The translations under genes and the position numbers were made by a program. Shown piece after piece: positions 26,602 to 34,697 of a stretch of 64,000 nucleotides of DNA. The notes below the pieces were generated by a model. That model was not told where the DNA came from. It did no database searches and saw only the letters and a program-made list of their open reading frames with translations. Numbering within the stretch: position 1 is the stretch's first letter; every line of letters starts with the position of its first letter. Source of the DNA: an uncultured Muribaculaceae bacterium (lineage in GTDB: Bacteria; Bacteroidota; Bacteroidia; Bacteroidales; Muribaculaceae); assembly GCA_910586565.1 (NCBI GenBank), contig CAJUIT010000016.1:1-64000 (forward strand), in the 5' to 3' direction.

Positions 26602-27093
26602 CTACATTTCTTTCACGCGGCGGGTGAAGTCGACCATTTTGACGGCAGCTTCGGCAGCTTCGGTTCCTTTGTTGCCGAGTGAGCCTCCGGCACGGTCGAG
26701 GGCATCCTGCTCGGTGTCGACGGTGAGCACTCCGAAAATCACCGGGGTGTCGCAGTCGGCGTTGAGGGCGGTGATGCCTTGTGTGACGCTCTGGCACACG
26801 TAGTCGAAATGGGGTGTGCCTCCGCGGATAACGCAGCCAAACACAATCACGGCATCGAACATCGAGGCTTCGATGAGCTGCGATGCTGCGAAGGTGAGCT
26901 CAACGGCACCGGGCACGTGGAACACTTCAACGGCATCGGCGGGATAGCCTTCGGCCTTGAAAAGGTCGGTGGCGCCTTTGGTGAGGGCTGATGTGATGTG
27001 GCCGTTCCATTCGGCGGCCACAATGGCAACGCGGAGGTTGTCTATTTTGGGGAGGTTCCCTTTGGGGGCGGCTCCTGCGAGGGCGGTTGACAT
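26602..27093 (-). CDS. ribH: 6,7-dimethyl-8-ribityllumazine synthase
   Basis: Penultimate step of riboflavin synthesis, joining the ribitylaminouracil with 3,4-dihydroxy-2-butanone phosphate, usually in a hollow 60-mer. The 163-residue protein has the AAEWNGHITSALTKGA substrate loop, VFHVPGAVELTFAA, GCVIRGGTPHFDYVCQ with the catalytic His, and FGVLTVDTEQDALDRAGG. Start at MSTALAGAAPKGN; length is normal. No other rib gene is adjacent. It stands alone after repeat DNA, with the A-rich module ending about 6 bases before its ATG. Confidence 0.96.
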   Translation of the reverse strand: MSTALAGAAPKGNLPKIDNLRVAIVAAEWNGHITSALTKGATDLFKAEGYPADAVEVFHVPGAVELTFAASQLIEASMFDAVIVFGCVIRGGTPHFDYVCQSVTQGITALNADCDTPVIFGVLTVDTEQDALDRAGGSLGNKGTEAAEAAVKMVDFTRRVKEM

Positions 27094-27097
27094 AGCT

Positions 27098-27306
27098 TGG
27101 TTTTTAGTTTATTAGACGAAAGACATTTATTAGACGAAAGACAAAAAGACGAAAGACAAAAGCGACAATGGTTTTTAGTTGGGAGTTTTTAGCTTTTAGT
27201 GGCTGCGCAAAAACTGACTTCTTGCTTCTTCCTCTTTCTTACTTCTTGCTTCTTGCTTCTGACTTCTTACTTCTTGCTTCTTGCTTCTGACTTCTTACTT
27301 CTTGCT
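27098..27306 (-). repeat. Mosaic of cassette modules without a palindrome
   Basis: The gap between the isomerase gene and ribH holds, on the - strand, about 95 bases of AAGAAGTCAGAAGCAAG units (27210-27306). These are followed by CACTAAAAGCTAAAAACTCC (about 27170-27200), GTCTTTTTGTCTTTCGTC units (27117-27160) and AACTAAAAACCAAGCT before the ribH ATG. The palindrome itself is missing. Confidence 0.8.
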
Positions 27307-27308
27307 TC

Positions 27309-27929
27309 TTAATTCTTGGACGCTTCGTTTTTGGTGCGGGCGGCGTGGCCGAGGTAGCCGCCGTGGTGGCGCATGGCGTAGTCGCGGGCGGTGAAGCCGC
27401 TGCGGTTCATGACGTTGACAACAAGGATGTCGCCTATCACTGTCATGAGGGTGGTTGATGTGGTGGGAGTGAGTCCTAAGGGGCACACTTCGGGTGCTCC
27501 GCCGGTGAAGAGAGTGGCATCGGCCATCTCGGCGAGTTGGCTTTGGGCGTGGCCGGTGATGGTGATGATGGGGATGGAGGGGATGAGGTTGCGGGCGAGC
27601 GACACCAGCTCGATGATTTCGCGGGTTTTACCCGAATTGGAGATGAGGAGCATCACGTCGTTGGGCTGGAGCACGCCGAGGTCGCCATGCTGCGCTTCAG
27701 AGGGGTGGAGGTTCACGGCGGGGATGCCTGTGCTGCTGAAGGTGGTGGCGATGTTCATTGCAATCTGGCCGGCTTTCCCCATGCCTGAGGTGACGAGTTT
27801 GCCGCCGCGACGGTGAACGTGTTCGAGGATGAGTTCCACAGCCCGGTCGTAGTCGGGGGTGTAGGGTATGTTGCTGATAGCGCTACTTTCGGCTTCGAGG
27901 ATTTCGCGCATCGATTGTTGGATGTTCAT
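27309..27929 (-). CDS. Single-domain SIS sugar-phosphate isomerase (KdsD-like)
   Basis: A 206-residue SIS-domain protein similar to arabinose-5-phosphate isomerase (KdsD/KpsF), which converts ribulose-5-phosphate to arabinose-5-phosphate, the first step toward Kdo for lipid A. It has GGKLVTSGMGKAGQIA, SEAQHGDLGVLQPND, LLISNSGKTREI and the LGLTPTTSTTLMTVIGD segment. The two C-terminal CBS domains of the E. coli enzyme are absent; the protein ends after YAMRHHGGYLGHAAR. CBS-less members are known in Bacteroides. It has its own promoter. No other Kdo gene is next to it. Confidence 0.85.
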   Translation of the reverse strand: MNIQQSMREILEAESSAISNIPYTPDYDRAVELILEHVHRRGGKLVTSGMGKAGQIAMNIATTFSSTGIPAVNLHPSEAQHGDLGVLQPNDVMLLISNSGKTREIIELVSLARNLIPSIPIITITGHAQSQLAEMADATLFTGGAPEVCPLGLTPTTSTTLMTVIGDILVVNVMNRSGFTARDYAMRHHGGYLGHAARTKNEASKN

Positions 27930-27985
27930 TTCGAGTGATTGTAACTTCTATGTGTTTCGGTGTCGGCCTGCCTGAGGTCGATATG

Positions 27986-28016
27986 CAAAATTAACTATTT
28001 TGGGCGAATGTGGCAA
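27986..28016 (-). promoter_or_regulatory. Promoter of the SIS isomerase gene
   Basis: TTG (28014-28016), a 20-base spacer and TAATTTTG (27986-27993) on the - strand. The leader would be about 50 bases. Confidence 0.72.
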
Positions 28017-28055
28017 ATGGCCGGCAACCGCGGTTGCAGCGTGGGTGTGGTGACC

Positions 28056-28514
28056 TCAGAGGTTGTCGAAGCGGCGCAGAGCCTCGGTCCATTCGGGGTC
28101 GAGTTCGGGTGAGGTTGCCGTGGCGGGGTCGAACGATGCCATCACGGTGGTGGCCACGCATTTCACGTCGCCGCTCTCGGGGTTGACAACTCGTTGCTCA
28201 AGGTTGAAGCTGCGGCGCGATATTTTGGTGCAGGTTGTCACCACGGCGAGTTTCTCGCCGAAGTAGGCGGGTGAGAAGAAGCTCACGTTGATGTTGACAA
28301 CCACAACGCCTATCCCTTTGAGGTTGAGCGGCGCTCCTGTCACGGCTTCAAAGTAGCTCACCTTGGCGAGATCCATGAACTGGAGGTAGATGGAGTTGTT
28401 GAGGTGGCCGAGCATGTCGAAATCGTTGAAGCGTGTCTGCACCGTGGTGATGTGGTTGAAGGTGTTGGCGGGTGCAGGCACTTTTTCGTTTTTGCAGGGG
28501 GGAAGGGGCAACAT
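28056..28514 (-). CDS. 4HBT-family acyl-CoA thioesterase
   Basis: A 152-residue hotdog-fold protein of the YbgC/FadM type. The active-site region is RFNDFDMLGHLNNSIYLQFM, with the Asp in the family position, followed by VVVNINVSFFSPAYFGEKL. It would hydrolyse acyl-CoA thioesters in the cytosol; the chain length is unknown. The N-terminal 15 residues (MLPLPPCKNEKVPAP) are not family-like. The ATG comes straight out of the CTAAAAACT end of cassette copy F. It follows DUF721 in the same direction. Confidence 0.88.
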   Translation of the reverse strand: MLPLPPCKNEKVPAPANTFNHITTVQTRFNDFDMLGHLNNSIYLQFMDLAKVSYFEAVTGAPLNLKGIGVVVVNINVSFFSPAYFGEKLAVVTTCTKISRRSFNLEQRVVNPESGDVKCVATTVMASFDPATATSPELDPEWTEALRRFDNL

Positions 28515-28515
28515 A

Positions 28516-28612
28516 GTTTTTAGTTCTGAGTTGTTAGTTTTTAGCTTAAGCGCATGGCTGCATTCGGCGAGGCCGCACGTAGAGCCGCCTTATATGGCGG
28601 CTTGCAATCTCG
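28516..28612 (-). repeat. Composite intercistronic cassette, copy F
   Basis: On the - strand: GCAAG, palindrome with one arm-loop change (28583-28602), conserved flank with GGCCTCGCCGAATGC (28560-28582), then GCTAAAAACTAACAACTCAG and AACTAAAAACT running into the thioesterase ATG at 28514. The CTTTAAGG tandem is absent. Confidence 0.85.
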
Positions 28613-28622
28613 GCGGCCGCGT

Positions 28623-28913
28623 TCAGTGAACGGCAATTGAGGTGAGCACCGGAGCGTCGAGGGCGCTGTTGATGGCATCGATGATGCGGCTTTTGGAGTG
28701 CTCGATTTCGCTTTTCATCGCGGCGGAGGTTATGTAGACGTGGAGCACGCCGTTGGTTACATAACGCCGCGAGGTGTGGCGGTTGATGCCGGGTCCCACG
28801 ATTTCGCTCCAGAGGTAGGAGGCGCGGTGCTCAAGCAACTCTTGCCGCGAACCTGAGGTGGAGAGCACCCGGTCGATTATCTGGCGTATTGATTGCGGTT
28901 CAACTCTTTTCAT
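28623..28913 (-). CDS. DUF721 (DciA-like) protein
   Basis: A 96-residue protein starting MKRVEPQSIRQIIDRVL with the DUF721 pattern SYLWSEIVGPGINRHTSRRY and VLHVYITSAAMKSEIEH. DUF721 includes DciA, a loader of the replicative helicase DnaB in bacteria lacking DnaC, so a DNA-replication role is plausible here. The start at 28913 overlaps the recF stop by 14 bases, suggesting translational coupling with recF, a common pairing in Bacteroidota. Confidence 0.85.
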   Translation of the reverse strand: MKRVEPQSIRQIIDRVLSTSGSRQELLEHRASYLWSEIVGPGINRHTSRRYVTNGVLHVYITSAAMKSEIEHSKSRIIDAINSALDAPVLTSIAVH

Positions 28914-30018
28914 CGGTGTTGTCGGTTGGGGTGAACGTTCCGTCGGCCACGAGCCATGTGCGGTGGCCTGCGGCCGCTCCGGCCACAAGGCTGTCGAGGT
29001 GCTCGCGGTTGGTGTCGGTGATGAAAATCTGGCCGAAGCGGCTCTCCGACACTATGTTGATGAGTCGCTCCACGCGTGTGGCATCGAGCTTGTCGAAGAT
29101 GTCGTCGAGGAGCAACAGGGGTTTCATGTTTGTGGCACGGCGCTGGAACTCATATTGGGCCAGACGCAGGGCTATGGTGTAGGATTTGCATTGCCCCTGC
29201 GATGCCACGCGGCGCACGGGCATTTCGTTGAGCTGCAGCTCAATGTCGTCGCGGTGAGAGCCCACCGAAGTGTGCCCCACAATTTCGTCGTGGCGGCGGG
29301 TCTCGTCGAAAAGTGCCATAAGATTGCCCGGTTCCTGGGCGAGATGGCTGCGGAGCGATAGCGCCGGGGTTTCGCCGTCGGCGGCTATGCCGGCATAGAT
29401 GCCTGAAAAGATGGCGGTGAGCTCGTCGACCCAGCGCAGGCGGGTGCGGGTGATATATTCGGCCGAACGCGCCATAGGCAGCTCCACGGCCATATAGAGC
29501 CCCGCGTCGACAATGTGGTCGCGCAGCATTTTGTTGCGTTGTTGCAGGGCGCGGTTGTAGCGGATGAGATGGTCGAGATAAACGGGGTCGGTTTGCGAGA
29601 TTACCACATCCATGAAGCGGCGGCGTTCCTCACCTGTGCCCGTGATGAGTTCCTGGTCGGCCGGAGCGATGATTACGAGCGGAAAGGAGCCAATGTGGGA
29701 GCTCAGGCGCTCATATTCTTTCCCTTTGCGCTTGAACGACTTGCGTTTGCCCGGCATCATGCCTGCCGAGAGCTCCTCAGCTATCCCCTTGCGGTCGTAG
29801 AGACCGCGCAGGGTCATGAACTCGGCGCCGCGGCGGATTAGCGCCGAATCGGGCATGCCGCTGAAGCTTTTGCAGAAGCTGAGGTAGTAGATGGCATCGA
29901 GCAGATTGCTTTTCCCCATGCCGTTGTTGCCCAGAAAGCAGTTGATTTTAGGGCTGAACTCGAGCCGGGCATCGGCGATGTTCTTGAAGTTGGCGATGTT
30001 GAGCGAGTTGAGTTGCAT
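28900..30018 (-). CDS. recF: DNA replication and repair protein RecF
   Basis: RecF is an SMC-like ATPase that loads RecA at gaps together with RecO and RecR. The 372-residue protein has Walker A FLGNNGMGKSNLLDAIY, the ABC signature SQGQCKS, and Walker B with D-loop KPLLLLDDIFDKLD. VGSHRDD sits before the signature. The start MQLNSLNIANFKNI is family typical. It is followed by an overlapping DUF721 gene and preceded by menA with a 9-base gap, so it belongs to a leftward chain starting at the RsmI-like gene. It is not next to dnaA or dnaN. Confidence 0.96.
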   Translation of the reverse strand: MQLNSLNIANFKNIADARLEFSPKINCFLGNNGMGKSNLLDAIYYLSFCKSFSGMPDSALIRRGAEFMTLRGLYDRKGIAEELSAGMMPGKRKSFKRKGKEYERLSSHIGSFPLVIIAPADQELITGTGEERRRFMDVVISQTDPVYLDHLIRYNRALQQRNKMLRDHIVDAGLYMAVELPMARSAEYITRTRLRWVDELTAIFSGIYAGIAADGETPALSLRSHLAQEPGNLMALFDETRRHDEIVGHTSVGSHRDDIELQLNEMPVRRVASQGQCKSYTIALRLAQYEFQRRATNMKPLLLLDDIFDKLDATRVERLINIVSESRFGQIFITDTNREHLDSLVAGAAAGHRTWLVADGTFTPTDNTDEKS

Positions 30019-30027
30019 GGGATGAAA

Positions 30028-30954
30028 TCAGAGGGTTGCGGAGATGAGAAACAGCACTGTGTAGGTGAGCATCAGCACGGATGTTTTTGCCAGCAGGCCG
30101 GTGAGTTCGTTTTTTGGCACTGTGCGCAGTTCTTTCCAACAGCGAATGTTGGCAAGGATGTAGATGGCGGGGATGGCGATGTCGTTTACCGCTCCCCACA
30201 CCGGCGCCATTAGCGCTACTGCCACAATGGCGTTGACAAGATAGAGCGTTGAGGCGAACCGTGCCCCGAAAATAACGGCAAGGGTGTGCTTCCCCACGGC
30301 GGCATCGGCCTCGCGGTCGCGGTAGTTGTTGACAATCAACACGTTTGAACCTATTAATCCTATGGCCACAGATGTGAGCCACACTTGCCACGGGCAGTTG
30401 CCGGCCTGAAGCCAGTAGGTGAGGGTGACGGGTGCCACGCCGAAGAAAATCACCACTGCCACCTCCCCAAGGCCGTGGCGCGACAATGGCCAGGGGCCGG
30501 CCGAGTAGGCGAGGGCGCCCAGAATAATTGCTACGCCTGCGGCGATGAGCCACCAGCCGCCCCACACGATGAGTGTGCACCCCGTTGCGGCTGCGAGAGC
30601 GAGGGTGATGAAGGTGGCACGGAGCATGGCGCGGGGTGTGATATCCCCTTCGGTGACGCCCCGGCGGGGGCCTACGCGCCCTTTTTTGTCGAGCCCGTCG
30701 CGGAAGTCGAAATATTCGTTGGCAAAATTTGATGCTATCTGTGCCAGAGTGGCGAAGATGAAGCAAATCACCACCGGCAGAGGGCGAAAAGTGTTGAAGT
30801 GGATGGCAAGCGCCGTTGCGGCGATGATGCCCGAGAGGGAGACGGGGAGCGTGCGCAGTCGCATCGCCTCAATCCAGCATGCGGCTTTGGAACGGCCGGG
30901 GGCGGCTGAGGCGACAGGTGAGGTTGATTGCGGTTGGGTGTTGGAGGGGGTCAT
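30028..30954 (-). CDS. menA: 1,4-dihydroxy-2-naphthoate polyprenyltransferase
   Basis: An inner-membrane UbiA-family enzyme that prenylates dihydroxynaphthoate in menaquinone synthesis. The 308-residue protein has about nine helices and the two Asp-rich motifs NFANEYFDFRDGLDKKG and NNYRDREADAAVGKHTL. The N-terminal 25 residues are polar, before AMRLRTLPVSLSGIIAATAL. Its start overlaps the stop of the metallo-hydrolase by four bases (ATGA), so they are translationally coupled. Confidence 0.95.
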   Translation of the reverse strand: MTPSNTQPQSTSPVASAAPGRSKAACWIEAMRLRTLPVSLSGIIAATALAIHFNTFRPLPVVICFIFATLAQIASNFANEYFDFRDGLDKKGRVGPRRGVTEGDITPRAMLRATFITLALAAATGCTLIVWGGWWLIAAGVAIILGALAYSAGPWPLSRHGLGEVAVVIFFGVAPVTLTYWLQAGNCPWQVWLTSVAIGLIGSNVLIVNNYRDREADAAVGKHTLAVIFGARFASTLYLVNAIVAVALMAPVWGAVNDIAIPAIYILANIRCWKELRTVPKNELTGLLAKTSVLMLTYTVLFLISATL

Positions 30955-31808
30955 GACAGTCGCAGGGTGATTAGGCCGGAGGAGTCGAAACGCGGAAGGG
31001 CCATAAGCTGCACGGGTGCCATGCGTGAATAGGGGCTGCCGGAGCAGTCGCCTATTTCGGTGACTCCGGCTGCGCGCAGGGCATCGCCAACCACGCGCAG
31101 GGCAATTTCGGGGGTGTTGTTGTCCTTGCTCAGATGGCAGAGGAAGATGTTGCGTAGCGCCGGGGTGTAGGCCTGCGCCACAAACCGGGCGGTGACTTCG
31201 TTGTCGAGGTGGCCGTTGTCGGAGCGGATGCGGGCTTTGAGATATTCAGGGTAGGAGCCTGCGGCAAGCATGGCGCTGTCGTAGTTGGCCTCGATCATGA
31301 GGTAGTTGGCGCGGCGCATGTAGTGGTCGGCGCGCTCCGACACGCAACCCAAGTCGGTGGCCACGGCAATGTTGTGGCGCCCGTGGGTGATGAAGAAGCC
31401 CGAGTTGTCGGTGCCGTCGTGCATCACCTCAAAGGCTGTGAGGGTGAAGTTGCCGATGGTGAAGGGGTGCTCCTTGTAGATGGGGCGGTGATAATCCTTG
31501 ATTCGGTTGGAGATGCTGTGGCGGCGCAGCATACCGTTGAGCGTGCGGGGGGTGCAGTAAACGCCGATGTGGCGGTATTTGCGCACTATGGTGTAGACGT
31601 AGCGCACGTGGTCGGAGTGGTCGTGGGTGAGCACAATCCCTTTTATGGCGCTCATGTCGATGCCGTTGCGGCGCAGCTCGGCAACAACGGTTGTCATGTC
31701 AACTCCCGCGTCGATGAGCAGCCCTGTAGAGGAGTCGCCTATGTAGGCGCAGTTGCCCGAACTGCCCGAGCCGAAGGAGATGAAGCTAAGTTTGTCGATG
31801 GCGGGCAC
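30951..31808 (-). CDS. WalJ/YycJ-like metallo-beta-lactamase-fold hydrolase
   Basis: A metal-dependent hydrolase of the phosphoribosyl cyclic phosphodiesterase/YycJ group, probably a nuclease-like enzyme. The 285-residue product has SFGSGSSGNCAYI, the metal motif LTHDHSDH and NIAVATDLG. The histidine HLSKDNN follows in the second half. The only standard start is GTG at 31808, just before IDKLSF. The frame is open with coding-like codon use for a further 216 bases upstream, to a stop at 32025-32027, without any ATG, GTG or TTG. The true start may be a rare codon. It is coupled to menA by a four-base overlap. Confidence 0.85.
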   Translation of the reverse strand: MPAIDKLSFISFGSGSSGNCAYIGDSSTGLLIDAGVDMTTVVAELRRNGIDMSAIKGIVLTHDHSDHVRYVYTIVRKYRHIGVYCTPRTLNGMLRRHSISNRIKDYHRPIYKEHPFTIGNFTLTAFEVMHDGTDNSGFFITHGRHNIAVATDLGCVSERADHYMRRANYLMIEANYDSAMLAAGSYPEYLKARIRSDNGHLDNEVTARFVAQAYTPALRNIFLCHLSKDNNTPEIALRVVGDALRAAGVTEIGDCSGSPYSRMAPVQLMALPRFDSSGLITLRLS

Positions 31809-32020
31809 ATCCTCAAGTGGCGAGAAGGTGTCGCCGGCGAAAAGGTCCTCTTTTTGGCGCGATGATTCGGCGGCTCTGCGTGCCTCGCGCTCTATGGCCG
31901 GGAGAACAGGAAACGACGAGTCGGCCTCGGGAAAGAGTGAACTTTCGAGGTCGTCGAAGAGGCCGGGGAGCCCTTCGCCTGAATCCGGTCGTTTCTTGTA
32001 GCGGGAGATAGTTTTTTTGT

Positions 32021-32770
32021 TTAGCTATAGAGGAGAAAGATGGTTGGGGTTTTGTCGTAGTTGTAGGTGGCTTTCGACCACGCGGAGAGCGGGCGGGTGA
32101 TGATGCTCTGGCGGTCGCCGGTGATGTCGGAGGCTACGCAAAGCAGCAGGTTGGGAGGGAGGGAGCGGCACAGCTCGGCGATGAGGCGGTTGTTGCGGTA
32201 GGGGGTCTCGATGAAGATTTGGGTTTGCCGCTCGCGTTGGATGCGGCGTTCCATCTCTTTTAGCCGGGTTGTTCGTTTGGCGGTCTCGATGGGGAGATAG
32301 CCGTTGAAAGCGAAGCTCTGGCCGTTGAATCCCGAACCCATCAGAGCCATGAGGATGCTTGAGGGGCCAACGAGCGGCACCACGTCGAATCCCTTGCGTT
32401 GCGCCACTGCCACGGCATCGGCGCCGGGGTCGGCAACGGCGGGGCAACCGGCTTCGGAGATTACACCGATGGGGAACCCTTCCGATAGAGGGGCGAGCAT
32501 GGCATCGACTTCGGTGCGCGGTGTGTGCTCGTCGAGCACGGTGAACGTGAGGGCGTTGATGTCGGTGGAGGGATCGACACGTTTGAGGAAGCGGCGCGCC
32601 GAGCGCACGTTCTCAACAATGAAATGCCTGATTCCTTTCAGCAGACGTGCGTTCCCCTCGGGGAGCACATCGGCCGGTTTCGACGTCGCACTCAGCGGCA
32701 CAGGGAAGAGGTAGAGCGCCGCACGAACTGCGGTTTCCGTTTCTCTGTTGTGTGCTTCGGTTTCATTCAT
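32021..32770 (-). CDS. RsmI-like SAM-dependent methyltransferase
   Basis: A 249-residue tetrapyrrole-methylase-fold protein of the RsmI family, whose model member 2'-O-methylates a cytidine of 16S rRNA. It has GVISEAGCPAVADPGADAV, VPLVGPSSILMALMGSGFN and FIETPYRNNRLIAEL. The N-terminus (ALYLFPVPLSATSKPADVLP) differs from the usual GTLYLVATPIGN form, so it belongs to the divergent Bacteroidota branch and its target is uncertain. A -7 element ends 5 bases before the ATG, so the mRNA is probably leaderless. First gene of the chain to recF. Confidence 0.85.
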   Translation of the reverse strand: MNETEAHNRETETAVRAALYLFPVPLSATSKPADVLPEGNARLLKGIRHFIVENVRSARRFLKRVDPSTDINALTFTVLDEHTPRTEVDAMLAPLSEGFPIGVISEAGCPAVADPGADAVAVAQRKGFDVVPLVGPSSILMALMGSGFNGQSFAFNGYLPIETAKRTTRLKEMERRIQRERQTQIFIETPYRNNRLIAELCRSLPPNLLLCVASDITGDRQSIITRPLSAWSKATYNYDKTPTIFLLYS

Positions 32771-32774
32771 AGCG

Positions 32775-32782
32775 CAAAATTA
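32775..32782 (-). promoter_or_regulatory. -7 element abutting the RsmI-like start codon
   Basis: TAATTTTG on the - strand with only four bases (CGCT) to the ATG at 32770. The -33 region falls inside the CTTTCGTC repeat module. Confidence 0.65.
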
Positions 32783-32789
32783 GCGAAAA

Positions 32790-32972
32790 AGAAGCAAAAG
32801 ACGAAAGACAATAGACGAAAAGACTAAAGACAAAAGACAAAAGACGAAAGACAAAAGACAAAAGACGAAAAGAGATAAGAAGCAAGTGAGACTTATAACT
32901 CTCATCCGACTTATCCGACTCATCCGATTTATCCGACTTATAAATTTTATAAGATTTATAAATCTTATATCC
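32790..32972. repeat. AAAGACGAAAGACA module plus TTATCCGAC tandem
   Basis: AAAGACAAAAGACGAAAG units (32795-32880) are followed by near-10-base units TCATCCGACT / TATCCGATTT (32904-32942) and an AT-rich inverted stretch ATAAATTTTATAAGATTTAT (32939-32968). No gene is seen in 32783-33043 apart from this and a terminator. Confidence 0.75.
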
Positions 32973-32989
32973 GGCGGGGAAGTAGCGAA

Positions 32990-33019
32990 AAAGAGCGGCT
33001 CCCGGGGGAACCGCTCTTT
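32990..33019 (-). terminator. Terminator of the secreted protein gene
   Basis: Nine perfect pairs (AAAGAGCGG / CCGCTCTTT) plus inner pairs, followed on the - strand by CTTTTTCGC. It lies 24 bases after the stop of the gene at 33044. Confidence 0.8.
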
Positions 33020-33043
33020 GTTGGGTTAGTGTGGCGCTGAGAA

Positions 33044-34366
33044 TCAGCGGATGATAGTTTTTGTTACTTCCGAACCCTGACGCTTGATTACCAGCTGGCC
33101 TGCGGCGGGGTTGTTTACGCGAACACCCTGAAGGTTGAAGTATTCAACGGGGGCATCGTTGGCAGCAACTGAAACATTGGCGATGCCGGCTTCATTATTG
33201 CCGAATGTCTTGAAGGTGAGGGTTGAGGGTGTTTCCGACATGCTACCGTAGTAGAACTTCTGGGATGTGGTGGTGTAGACAGTGGTTGAGTAGTGAGGCA
33301 CGGTGATGGTGGTGGTGCCGTCGGCGTTGTTGGTAAGGGTAATCTTGAGCTCGTCGGCCAACGCGTCGCCGGTAACTTCGCAGTAGTAGCTTTCGCTCAT
33401 CACGCCGTATGTGCCGTCTGTGGAGTTTGACAGACCTGTGCTCTGGAGCTCGATGATTACGTTGGTGGGATCGGTGGCATCGATTTCAAGCGTGGGGCTT
33501 TGGCTGGTAATTCCGGCGGCTGCGTAGAGCTGCTTCCAGGGGTCGAGCACGCGGTAAAGTTCTTTGTCGGCAGATTTCTGAACCTGCACGGTGTAGGGGG
33601 TGAGGTTTTCAGCTCCGGTGAGGGTTGATGTGATGATATCCTCAACGAATGTTGCATCTACAGCTTCACCCCAGGGGTCAACGTATTCGCCGCCGGGGAG
33701 AACGAGCATGCCGTCGGTCTTGGCGTAGTTATACCACTCGGTGGCATCGGTTCCGTAGGAGCTGTCCTCGGGAGCTTCGGGCCACTGAAGCATCAGCGAA
33801 CCTTTGGGGAAGGCGATGACTCCGTTGGTGAGGGTAGCGTTCTGATCGGGGAAGTCGGTGATGAATTCAGCTTTGGTGTAGTCGAACTCGTCAACTGCGA
33901 TTGCCGAGAGTGATGCGATGTAGGTAATGCCGTCAACGGTATCTTCAATGCCTGTGCTTTGTTTTTCAACGAGAACGAATTCGGGGTCGGAAGCATCAAC
34001 ATAGAGAACGGCAGCGGAGGAACCAACAATGTCGGCCCATACGCCCACAACTTTGTAGAGACCGGCCTTGCTTTCTGCCTCGAACACCTGAACCGACTGG
34101 GGTTCGGTGCTCCCTCCGTAGCATCCGGGGATAACGGAAGCTGAATATTTACCTTCGCCGAGGGCTTTCCATGTGAGGGAGTTGAAGTCGGTGGCACGGG
34201 ATGCCGCTTTGGCAGGTGCGATTGACTGAGCTGAGAAAGTGGCTGTGCGTTGGTTAATCGACTGACGGCTGATTTCAGCTTTAGGATTGAGCGAAACCGT
34301 GTTGGTGGCTGCATTCAGCGATGCTGCTGCAAGAGCGAGCAATGAAAGTGAGTAGAATTTCTTCAT
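33044..34366 (-). CDS. Secreted protein with duplicated domain and C-terminal tail motif
   Basis: A 440-residue exported protein with signal peptide MKKFYSLSLLALAAASLNAA. Two repeats of about 120 residues can be aligned: FNSLTWKALGEGKYSASVIP to EKQSTGIEDTVDGITYIASL, and WGEAVDATFVEDIITSTLTG to ELQSTGLSNSTDGTYGVMSE. Both contain SVQV/TVQV, LYKVVGVW/LYRVLDPW, a DASDPEFV/DATDPTNV strand and the QSTGL motif. The last 40 residues (DAPVEYFNLQGVRVNNPAAG, then VTKTIIR) match a tail common on secreted Muribaculaceae and Prevotella proteins, perhaps a sorting or anchoring signal. Function unknown. It is flanked by its own promoter and terminator. Confidence 0.8.
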   Translation of the reverse strand: MKKFYSLSLLALAAASLNAATNTVSLNPKAEISRQSINQRTATFSAQSIAPAKAASRATDFNSLTWKALGEGKYSASVIPGCYGGSTEPQSVQVFEAESKAGLYKVVGVWADIVGSSAAVLYVDASDPEFVLVEKQSTGIEDTVDGITYIASLSAIAVDEFDYTKAEFITDFPDQNATLTNGVIAFPKGSLMLQWPEAPEDSSYGTDATEWYNYAKTDGMLVLPGGEYVDPWGEAVDATFVEDIITSTLTGAENLTPYTVQVQKSADKELYRVLDPWKQLYAAAGITSQSPTLEIDATDPTNVIIELQSTGLSNSTDGTYGVMSESYYCEVTGDALADELKITLTNNADGTTTITVPHYSTTVYTTTSQKFYYGSMSETPSTLTFKTFGNNEAGIANVSVAANDAPVEYFNLQGVRVNNPAAGQLVIKRQGSEVTKTIIR

Positions 34367-34464
34367 GCTGATTTGAGTTAAAGTTTGATTATTGTACTAT
34401 TGGTTGCGAATGAGTGATGATGTTTCGGAGCGAATGCTATAAAACATATTTTTTGAGCACGACG

Positions 34465-34494
34465 CAAAGTTAAAGCTAATTTTTCATTTTGCAA
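34465..34494 (-). promoter_or_regulatory. Promoter of the duplicated-domain secreted protein
   Basis: TTG (34492-34494), a 19-base spacer and TAACTTTG (34465-34472) on the - strand. The leader is about 90 bases and AT-rich. Confidence 0.75.
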
Positions 34495-34612
34495 GCATTT
34501 TCAACAAAATTTTCGCAAATATTTTTTTTTGTCGCGTTTTGGTGGCAAAGTGACACTGTGTAATGCGGGTGTCGGGCGCACGTACCACCATCGGGAAGCC
34601 CCTTCCCCATTT

Positions 34613-34664
34613 TGGTTAAAAACAAGGCGGTGCGCCAAATGAGAGTGTCATTTTGGCGCACCGC
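34613..34664 (-). terminator. Terminator of the TonB receptor / DUF5689 operon
   Basis: A perfect 13-bp stem (34627-34639 with 34652-34664, 12-base loop) is followed on the - strand by CTTGTTTTTAAC. It lies 34 bases after the stop of the last DUF5689 gene and separates it from the next gene. Confidence 0.88.
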
Positions 34665-34697
34665 TGTGGTGGTTGGTCTCCCGCAGGGGGAGAGGAA

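Noticed and set aside
27210..27306. CRISPR-like array
   Set aside because: The units are 7-8 bases, imperfect and directly adjacent, with no unique spacers and no cas gene in the window.
28863..29361. 167-codon rightward frame opposite recF
   Set aside because: Shadow of recF and DUF721; the - strand proteins carry all expected motifs.
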